Shown here: positions 13,098 to 19,171 of the stretch, piece by piece
How the letters are laid out: each line of letters starts with the position of its first letter
How positions within the stretch are numbered: position 1 is the stretch's first letter
Assembly (NCBI GenBank): GCA_036272735.1
Contig: DATAYF010000754.1
Location: 1-19,171, forward strand
Direction of reading: 5' to 3'
DNA from: DATAYF01 sp036272735
Lineage (GTDB): Bacteria > Chloroflexota > Ktedonobacteria > Ktedonobacterales > Ktedonobacteraceae
Length of the DNA stretch: 19,171 nt
Notes under the pieces: model-generated
What the model saw: the letters and a program-made list of their open reading frames with translations, nothing else
Database searches by the model: none
Told to the model about the DNA's origin: nothing
Program-made: the position numbers and the translations under genes

Positions 13098-15896
13098 ATG
13101 GAGTTAGAAGTAAGTATCAATGGGGTAATTACGAGCCAGGAAATTACGCCCAACGAATCGCTTGTGGCGTTGCTACGCCGCGCTGGTTATAACAGCGTGA
13201 AGGCTGGTTGTGAGACAGGCGAGTGCGGTGCCTGTACGGTGCTCGTGGATGGCGTGCCGCGTCCGAGTTGCGTCATGCTGGCGGCGCAGTCAGGTGGTTG
13301 TGCTATCTCTACCACAGAAAGCCTGGGGAACGCGCGCAATCTCCATCCTTTACAACAGGCGTTTATCGAGGTTGGAGCTGCTCCTTGCGGCTTCTGTGCC
13401 CCTGGCATGCTGCTCTCCGCCCACACCTTATTAAAGCGCAACCCCTCGCCAACTGAAAGCGAGGTGCGTGATGCCCTCTCTGGGAACCTCTGCCGCTGTT
13501 CTGGCTATACTAAGCCCGTGCAAGCTGTCTTGCGTGCCGCTGCGCTGATGCGCGGTCAGCACGTGGAAGCCCTTAGCTATAACGTGGTACAGCAGCCTGG
13601 CGAAAAGCGTGCCGTTGCTCAAGCTGTGTCTGACCTGGATGCCCTGAAGCTGGTCACTGGAAAAGCTGTATTTGCTGCGGACGCCACGCCTCAAGGGATG
13701 CTGTACGGTGCTATTTTGACCAGCCCGCATGCTCACGCCGTCATTCGCGATATCGATGTTTCACAGGCCAGGGCGTTGCCGGGCGTGCATGCCGTGCTCA
13801 CCTACCACGACACGCCGCGTACTTCCTATGCCAGCGTTGCCTATTCACCCCTGGAAAAAGAGCTGCGTGATCGCTACGTGCTCGATTACCTGGTCCGCTA
13901 TGCTGGTGATCGCGTGGCTGTGGCCGCCGCCGAAACGCCCGAACTGGCTGAAGAGGCCATTCGTCTCATCCATGTCGATTACGATGTATTGCCGCCAGTG
14001 CTTGACTTGCGCACAGCGACGGAACAGAGTGCTCCCGACGTGCATCCTGAGTCCGAGTCGCTGGGCATTTACGACGCCAAACGCAATATCGCAGCACGTT
14101 TGCGCAGCGAGCGTGGCAATGTGGAGCGTGGTTTCGCGGGCGCAGACCTGGTGGTGGAGGGCGAATACCTCGTTCCGCTCACGCAACAGGTTCCGCTGGA
14201 AAAGCACGCGACCATCACTTATTTCGATGACAATGATGACCTGGTGGTGCGTACCAACACGCAAGCGCCAGTTCATATTCAAGGCACGCTCTCACGCCTG
14301 CTTAATGTGCCTTCGAGCCGTATTCACGTGCTGCAAACACATGCGGGTGGCGGCGAAGGGGTGACGCAGGAGGTCGTACTAGAGGACCTGTGCGCGCTGC
14401 TGACCATTGCCACCAACCGACCGGTCATGTTGACGCAATCACGTAAAGCGGAGTTCGAGAGTGGCCGCGCGCGTGCTCAGTATGTTGTGCGCTTAAAAAC
14501 TGGCGTGCAGCACGATGGCACGATTATTGCTAACCAGATGGTATTGTTGACGAGCACGGGTGCGTACGGTTCGCACCCATTGATTGGGCAGAAGCAGGCA
14601 ATTGGTGCCGCGCTTGCCCTGTATCCCTGTCCGAACATGCGCCTCGTGTCCGAGGTTCTGTATACCAATCTCCCTCCGGTTGGCGTCGATTATGGGTTGA
14701 GTGCCCCCCAGGAATTCTTCGCGTTGGAGTGCCACATGGACGAGATTGCGCGCCGCCTGAAGATGGATGCGCTGGCGTTGCGGCGTAAGAATTGGCTGAA
14801 GCCGGGCGCGGAACTTCCCCTGACGCAGCAAGCGGGTAATGATCGGGCCGCGACCGTCGCCAGTTCCGCTTTAGAAGAATGTGTACACATCGTTGAGGAG
14901 AAGCTGAACTGGCATGGGCAGCGTGGTAGTTCAGCTAACGGGCGTTTGCGCCGTGGTGTTGGCCTGGCGCTTGCGATGTATCGTTATCCGGCCGCGCAGG
15001 CGCATACGGGAGGAGCCGCAATCAAGCTCAAGACAGATGGTACCTTTGAAGTATCGACCGGCGTCAGTCATAACGGTGATGGCTCGGCTACGCTGCTGAC
15101 CCAGATGGTGGCTGAGGCATTGAATATCCCGGTCGCGGATGTGTTTTTACCTATGGCTGGTCGGGATGGTTTCGCTTTTGAAGCCGGATCGAGCGCCTCT
15201 GCCACATTGTATGTAAGTGGTGAGGCGGTGCTCAAAGCGGCGGAGCAGATGCTGCGGCAAGTGCTGGCCGTGGCCGGGCGTATGCTCAACGTGCGGCCCG
15301 AGTCGTTGGAAATGCATGCTGGTCTGATCGTGGCTGCCGATGATGAGCGCGTGACGGTTCAGCAGGTGGCGACACATGCTTTGTACGTAGAGGGGCGTTA
15401 CCTCATGGCGACGGCTTCGGCGAACGTCCAGAGGATGCCCACGACGTTTGCCGCGCAGGGGGTCGAGGTCGAGGTGGATTGCGAGACGGGCATGCTGCGA
15501 GTGCTGAAAGCGCTTAGCGCGGTCGATGTGGGCCGCAGCCTGAACCCCATGCTCCTGGAGGCACAGATCTTACGTGGAGCCGCGCTGAGCCTGGGCACAG
15601 GACTTTTTGAAGAGGTGTTGTATGATCAAAAAGGTGCGTTATTGAGCCGCGATCTGCGCGACTATCACATCTACAATGCGCTGGATATCCCCGCAATCCA
15701 GGCCTTCCTGGTGGAATCGACCGATCCCGTAGCTCCCTTTGGTGCCAAGGCGGTGCTCGAAGTTGCTGGCAATAGCATGGCTCCCGCGCTGGCGAACGCC
15801 GTGTCCGATGCTTTGGGTGGCGTAAGTATCTCACAAATTCCCTTGACGCCTGAACGTGTGCTCAAGCTTGTGCATGCTCAAAACAACAAGCAATAA
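13098..15896 (+). CDS. Fused [2Fe-2S]/molybdopterin subunit, XdhD-like molybdenum hydroxylase
   Basis: A 932-residue protein. Residues 1-150 hold two [2Fe-2S] clusters with all eight ligands: C38, C43, C46, C58, then C97, C100, C132, C134. Residues about 175-930 are the molybdopterin domains. The same fusion without FAD occurs in E. coli XdhD and Desulfovibrio aldehyde oxidoreductase; recalled similarity to XdhD is widespread. The FAD subunit is the preceding gene. Adenine deaminase upstream points to hypoxanthine or a related purine as substrate. Two pocket motifs deviate: GGGFG reads GGGEG (E420), and the usual A-Y-R-G-F-G reads V-D-Y-G-L-S (530-535), so the purine-binding Arg is Tyr532. 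The catalytic Glu is kept as E888 (KAVLEV). AGGGGGG lies 8 nt before ATG13098. The exact substrate is uncertain. Confidence 0.92.
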   Translation: MELEVSINGVITSQEITPNESLVALLRRAGYNSVKAGCETGECGACTVLVDGVPRPSCVMLAAQSGGCAISTTESLGNARNLHPLQQAFIEVGAAPCGFCAPGMLLSAHTLLKRNPSPTESEVRDALSGNLCRCSGYTKPVQAVLRAAALMRGQHVEALSYNVVQQPGEKRAVAQAVSDLDALKLVTGKAVFAADATPQGMLYGAILTSPHAHAVIRDIDVSQARALPGVHAVLTYHDTPRTSYASVAYSPLEKELRDRYVLDYLVRYAGDRVAVAAAETPELAEEAIRLIHVDYDVLPPVLDLRTATEQSAPDVHPESESLGIYDAKRNIAARLRSERGNVERGFAGADLVVEGEYLVPLTQQVPLEKHATITYFDDNDDLVVRTNTQAPVHIQGTLSRLLNVPSSRIHVLQTHAGGGEGVTQEVVLEDLCALLTIATNRPVMLTQSRKAEFESGRARAQYVVRLKTGVQHDGTIIANQMVLLTSTGAYGSHPLIGQKQAIGAALALYPCPNMRLVSEVLYTNLPPVGVDYGLSAPQEFFALECHMDEIARRLKMDALALRRKNWLKPGAELPLTQQAGNDRAATVASSALEECVHIVEEKLNWHGQRGSSANGRLRRGVGLALAMYRYPAAQAHTGGAAIKLKTDGTFEVSTGVSHNGDGSATLLTQMVAEALNIPVADVFLPMAGRDGFAFEAGSSASATLYVSGEAVLKAAEQMLRQVLAVAGRMLNVRPESLEMHAGLIVAADDERVTVQQVATHALYVEGRYLMATASANVQRMPTTFAAQGVEVEVDCETGMLRVLKALSAVDVGRSLNPMLLEAQILRGAALSLGTGLFEEVLYDQKGALLSRDLRDYHIYNALDIPAIQAFLVESTDPVAPFGAKAVLEVAGNSMAPALANAVSDALGGVSISQIPLTPERVLKLVHAQNNKQ

Positions 15897-15898
15897 GA

Positions 15899-15952
15899 TA
15901 TATAGCTGAGGTTTTTGTCAGTTGGTCGACTGACAAAAACCTCAGCTATATA
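15899..15952. terminator. Bidirectional hairpin between convergent genes
   Basis: A perfect 24-bp stem (arms 15899-15922 and 15929-15952) around a 6-nt loop TGGTCG. It fills the whole gap between the molybdopterin-subunit stop and the stop of the convergent oxidoreductase gene. No terminal U-run exists outside the stem, but GGTTTTT and AAAAACC lie within it. Confidence 0.75.
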
Positions 15953-17095
15953 CTATCTCGCAAAGTCTGGAATATCCACCTGTTTACCGTCGTGTAAAGC
16001 TGACTCATGTGCACAAATGCCAGGTGCGGTCCAGGTTGCTGCTGTGATGACGTCAACGGCTGGTGTACGTCCTTCGAGGATGCTTTGCACAAACTCGTGC
16101 ACTAAATGGGGATGAGAGCCACCATGACCATCACCGACAGGAAACGCTCGTTGTGGATCGGACTCGTCATAGAGCGTTCTCCGCGTAAAGCGGGCAATCT
16201 CTGGTGGCAACAGATCAGCGCGATCAGAAATCTCAACGCGTGCTTTAGTCGTCTGGCGTCCACGCTGCCCTGGTGTATAGGGAAGGAGTGTAAACAGCGC
16301 GGGCTGCTCTTCCTCGAATTGTTGCCACTCGAAGCCCTGGCGTTCTCCATAGACGCTAAAATTTTCGACGTAGGTGCGTGCAACTTGAAAGAACGACATC
16401 GTCACTTCTGCCACCAGACCAGTTCCATCAAGGCGGAACAAAGCAGTTTCAAGCGGATATGGATTGTCGTAGCTGCCACGCAGATCAGTGCGTAGCTGAC
16501 CCGAGCCAAAGCAATGCACCCGGCTTGCACGAGCATCAACCAGCGCTAAGAGCGGGGAGAGCGCGTGCGTAATATACAGCATGGGCGGGTATCCTTGCCA
16601 GTAGCCTGGATAGCCCTCCAAATCCTGGTGGTGTGCACCGCGCAAAAAAGTGATCGGTCCCAACTTCCCCTCATCACGTAATTGTTTGACGTAGAGAAAC
16701 TCGCGTGTATACACAGAGGTCTCCATCATCATATAGTGCTTGCCAGATTGTCTTCGTGCTGCAATGATACGGTTGAGGTCATCGATAGTTGTTGCCATAG
16801 GAACAGCGCAAGCGCAGTGCTTGCCAGATTGAAGCACGGCGACAACCTGGTCAGCATGCAACGCCACCGGCGTCAGCAGGTGAACGGCATCATATTCATC
16901 GGTGGCGAGAATATCTTCCAGACGGCTAAAACGGCGCTCTACCCCGAATTTATCGCCAATTTGCGCCAGTAGCTGTTCGTTCCTGTCGCAGACCGCTATA
17001 TACTCAACCCCTGGATGATGAAGGTAGATGGGGACAAAATCCGCCCCAAAGCCTAAACCCACCACTGCGACTCGTATGCTGCCTGTTCTTGTCAT
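15953..17095 (-). CDS. Gfo/Idh/MocA family oxidoreductase, AVP-motif branch
   Basis: A 380-residue protein with an N-terminal Rossmann domain (VVGLGFGADF, 11-20) for NAD(P) and a C-terminal alpha/beta domain of the Gfo/Idh/MocA type. These enzymes usually act on sugars, inositols or their derivatives. The motif after GKH normally reads CEKP; here it reads CAVPM (96-100), so the conserved Lys is Val98. YMMMET and HALSPLL follow. Near the C-terminus GDGHGGSHPHLVHEF matches the family. The missing Lys suggests a subfamily with different chemistry, and the substrate is unknown. GGAAGG lies 11 nt upstream of ATG17095. The gene is convergent with the purine operon and shares its terminator. Confidence 0.92.
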   Translation of the reverse strand: MTRTGSIRVAVVGLGFGADFVPIYLHHPGVEYIAVCDRNEQLLAQIGDKFGVERRFSRLEDILATDEYDAVHLLTPVALHADQVVAVLQSGKHCACAVPMATTIDDLNRIIAARRQSGKHYMMMETSVYTREFLYVKQLRDEGKLGPITFLRGAHHQDLEGYPGYWQGYPPMLYITHALSPLLALVDARASRVHCFGSGQLRTDLRGSYDNPYPLETALFRLDGTGLVAEVTMSFFQVARTYVENFSVYGERQGFEWQQFEEEQPALFTLLPYTPGQRGRQTTKARVEISDRADLLPPEIARFTRRTLYDESDPQRAFPVGDGHGGSHPHLVHEFVQSILEGRTPAVDVITAATWTAPGICAHESALHDGKQVDIPDFAR

Positions 17096-17251
17096 TATTA
17101 CAATAACCTTCCTTACGTATTGACGTTACCGTTGGACGGGCGAGATGTCGTCGACCTTCTTTTCTTAAACTACTGTGTAAATATTTTCACAACTAGAATG
17201 ATAGCACCTGATCAATCTATGTGCTTGGAAACTATGCAGCATTGCTATTCC

Positions 17252-17277
17252 CTATGCCTTCTGGTGTAATGGCATAG
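17252..17277. promoter_or_regulatory. Short inverted repeat upstream of DUF402 gene
   Basis: CTATGCC (17252-17258) and GGCATAG (17271-17277) form a perfect 7-bp dyad with a 12-nt spacer, about 60 bp before the DUF402 gene. It is a possible operator; support is weak. Confidence 0.35.
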
Positions 17278-17335
17278 AGGTGCTATCATAAGAGCAAGTA
17301 CTATACGAGCATGAGCGAGGATATTGGCAAGGATT

Positions 17336-17881
17336 ATGAAGCGTAAGCGAGCGGATCGGATCGATTGGCAACGTGTGACCAGGCGGCGTTTTGCACAAAC
17401 ACATATCGATGATACTGTGTTTCAGGGGCACGTTACGTTGTTTTGTATTGATGAAGTGACTGCTCCGCTTTTTCGCGCACCGGATGGTCAACAGATTTGC
17501 CTGGCTGCTGCTGGCTATAAATGGCTGCAACACTTCCCGCGTGGGAGTCGATACACGTTGACTACGATTTTTGATCAGCATCACGAGATAGTGCGCTGGT
17601 ATATCGATATCTGTAATCGCCATTATCTTGATGCGCAAGGCGTGCTCTGGTACGAGGACCTCTACCTGGATATCGATGTCGCGTTGGATGGCAGCGCGTT
17701 TTTATTGGATGTGGATGAATTGGACGAGGCGCTACGTCTGGAACGTGTCTCGTCGTTAGAATACGAAATTGCCTGGCGCGAGGCGGAAAAGCTGCTCTAT
17801 ATGCTTGAAGAGGGGGAGTTCCCGCTCTTGTGGCAGAGTAGTGAGCATATGGATCGCCTGCTTGCTCGTGTAGGCCAATAG
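17336..17881 (+). CDS. DUF402-family protein, likely nucleotide phosphatase-like
   Basis: A protein of 181 residues from ATG17336 (185 from TTG17324). The pattern RWYIDICNRHY, followed by WYEDLYLDIDVALDG and then LLDVDELDEAL, matches the DUF402 fold, whose studied members hydrolyse nucleoside tri- and diphosphates with metal bound by the acidic residues. Those acidic positions are present here. It is probably soluble and cytoplasmic. Both start choices have poorly spaced ribosome binding sites (AAGGA lies 2 nt before the ATG), so the start is uncertain. It stands alone between the oxidoreductase and the LysM-like gene, and its physiological substrate cannot be told. Confidence 0.82.
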   Translation: MKRKRADRIDWQRVTRRRFAQTHIDDTVFQGHVTLFCIDEVTAPLFRAPDGQQICLAAAGYKWLQHFPRGSRYTLTTIFDQHHEIVRWYIDICNRHYLDAQGVLWYEDLYLDIDVALDGSAFLLDVDELDEALRLERVSSLEYEIAWREAEKLLYMLEEGEFPLLWQSSEHMDRLLARVGQ

Positions 17882-18061
17882 TCCCACGAAGATATTTTTG
17901 TTCTGGTTATGAGAAAAATTTCCGGCGGCTGCTTCTGGCACATGTATAGTAACGTGCACAATGGTGGGCAAGCGGTTTTTTTGTCGTCTGAGTAGAATAA
18001 AGATAAACGGTATCCAAGGGTACTATAACTATTTCTGTACATAGTCGCTACACGATTTCCC

Positions 18062-18070
18062 TGTTATAAT
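18062..18070 (+). promoter_or_regulatory. Extended -10 promoter
   Basis: TGT followed by a perfect TATAAT (18065-18070), 43 bp before ATG18114, with no clear -35. It is the best promoter candidate for the LysM-like gene. Confidence 0.6.
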
Positions 18071-18113
18071 GCACTTGGATAAAGGCTTTAACTAGTCATT
18101 GTGGGAGTCCTCT

Positions 18114-19124
18114 ATGTTCCGACGCTTTCATTCTAAAAATTCTTTACTACTTGGGATTTTACGCTCTCTGCCCTGGAAGCTTTTCGTTATGCTGGCTATT
18201 TTACTGATTTGCGCAGTTCCTACATATTTATATGGTGCCCGCCTCAGCAATAAAATCTTGCCACGCATCACAAATTATATATATAATGCAGGTAATGCTA
18301 ATTCACTAGCCGCTTCGACTCCTGTTCCAGATTTTCCCGCGCAATTGCCGCAGGTCGGTTCTCTTCTCTATACCGTCCAGGATGGGGATTCGTGCGACAG
18401 TTTACTGGCGATGCAGATGCACATGTACTCTGCCTCGCACGTGTTTAGTGATGCGAACGCGGTAACCGTGCAAGCCTTGAATAAAGCGGTAGGCCATGAT
18501 TGCCATCAGCTCCAACCTGGCCTTACTATACGTGTATCTCCTCAGTATCCGCTTGTCGCGCTTGGTGGCGTGGTGCAGAAGATCACCTCGACTAGCGGGC
18601 AACAGGCCGTTCCGACTCCGCTTATTCAAGTGACGCGTACGGAGGGCAATTCGGTTGATTGTTCAGGTGGCTGCCAGGCGACGGTACGTGTAGCTCCCAA
18701 CGTGCAGGTGAAATTGCGCTTTCAGACAGAGCTACCAATTCACGTGGGGTCCTGGGTGTGGGCGCAGGCAAGGCTGGCTCGTAAGCATGTGCCCAATTTC
18801 AACGATTACCCGTACGCTGATCCGCGGGCTTCATTGAATGGTATGACCATGCCGGTGTGTGACTTGCAGGTCGATAATAAGCACGACGATAATAGCGCAC
18901 CTTGCGACTCGTTGACGCCGAATACAGTTGATGAAGACCAGGGCGCGTGGCTGTTCGGCGTGGTTGCGCCGGGATCACTCAAACACTGGCACTACCCGTT
19001 GCATCTCGCGAACGGCACGCGTGTGTTACTATGGTTGACCAACAATAATGGCGCGCTGACGTTTCAGCGTGGCAATCCAGTGTATCGCTACGACGCTGCC
19101 ACCAACCTCTACGTCAAACCATAA
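18114..19124 (+). CDS. Membrane-anchored extracytoplasmic protein with LysM-like segment
   Basis: A 336-residue protein. A basic N-terminus is followed by one hydrophobic helix (about 22-40, KLFVMLAILLICAVPTYLY), which acts as signal anchor and leaves the rest outside the membrane. Residues about 84-142 begin YTVQDGDSCDSL and end LQPGLTIRVS, the shape of a LysM domain (binding of peptidoglycan or other GlcNAc polymers), with an unusually long middle. C94 and C130 could form a disulfide. A beta-rich domain of unknown family follows (about 150-336), with four further Cys. ATG18114 is chosen over TTG18099 because GGGAG lies 6 nt upstream. It is probably involved in the cell envelope; the specific role is unknown. 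Confidence 0.8.
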   Translation: MFRRFHSKNSLLLGILRSLPWKLFVMLAILLICAVPTYLYGARLSNKILPRITNYIYNAGNANSLAASTPVPDFPAQLPQVGSLLYTVQDGDSCDSLLAMQMHMYSASHVFSDANAVTVQALNKAVGHDCHQLQPGLTIRVSPQYPLVALGGVVQKITSTSGQQAVPTPLIQVTRTEGNSVDCSGGCQATVRVAPNVQVKLRFQTELPIHVGSWVWAQARLARKHVPNFNDYPYADPRASLNGMTMPVCDLQVDNKHDDNSAPCDSLTPNTVDEDQGAWLFGVVAPGSLKHWHYPLHLANGTRVLLWLTNNNGALTFQRGNPVYRYDAATNLYVKP

Positions 19125-19171
19125 TGTAGAAGTTGATGATCCAGAAGGGGTCATATAGATGAGGATGTATG

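Noticed and set aside
19125..19171. Start of a further gene at the right edge
   Set aside because: Too short to judge; a GAGG and ATG are present but no coding length can be seen.

Overview
The window is a bacterial chromosomal segment of middling GC with AT-rich gaps. The mix of genes and the spacious gene layout suggest a Chloroflexota genome, perhaps Ktedonobacteria. That assignment is inferred from gene flavour and was not tested. Recognisable promoters are mostly of the extended -10 type (TGN followed by TATAAT or TAAAAT).

Region 1 (1-3263) is the most unusual part. Two imperfect 53-bp direct repeats with a 66-bp period lie upstream of a small gene. That gene (270-506) encodes a 27-residue double-glycine leader followed by a 51-residue core in which 29 residues are cysteine, mostly as CCC triplets. 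A strong intrinsic terminator follows. After a gap and a possible 41-residue Cys-containing small ORF (882-1007) comes a 748-residue peptidase-containing ABC transporter (C39 protease, membrane domain, ATPase) with intact protease and ATPase motifs. Together they look like a peptide cleavage and export system for an extremely Cys-rich secreted peptide. No modification enzyme is visible inside the window.

Region 2 (3264-7342) holds a 58-residue putative zinc-binding protein, then on the minus strand a tandem two-domain nitrilase-fold protein in which the nucleophilic Cys is missing from both domains, and an MFS transporter. A perfect 56-bp palindrome separates the convergent genes. A second palindrome of the same length and related sequence lies near 10.2 kb, and the two differ only by symmetric, arm-matched changes.

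Region 3 (7435-10025, minus strand) encodes an H-NOX (haem NO/O2-binding) sensor domain carrying a C-terminal winged-helix-like extension. Upstream of it in the same direction is a tandem FMN-type split-barrel protein, and further on a small membrane-anchored protein. The pair suggests gas or redox sensing.

Region 4 (10384-15896, plus strand) is a compact purine-catabolism operon: adenine deaminase, an FAD-binding molybdenum-hydroxylase subunit, and a fused [2Fe-2S]/molybdopterin subunit laid out like the XdhD type. It should convert adenine to hypoxanthine and then oxidise a purine-like substrate, although key pocket residues differ from canonical xanthine dehydrogenase. A perfect 24-bp hairpin ends it.

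Region 5 (15953-19124) holds a convergent Gfo/Idh/MocA oxidoreductase of a branch lacking the usual EKP lysine, a DUF402-family protein, and a membrane-anchored extracytoplasmic protein with a LysM-like segment. The last 47 bases show no supportable feature.
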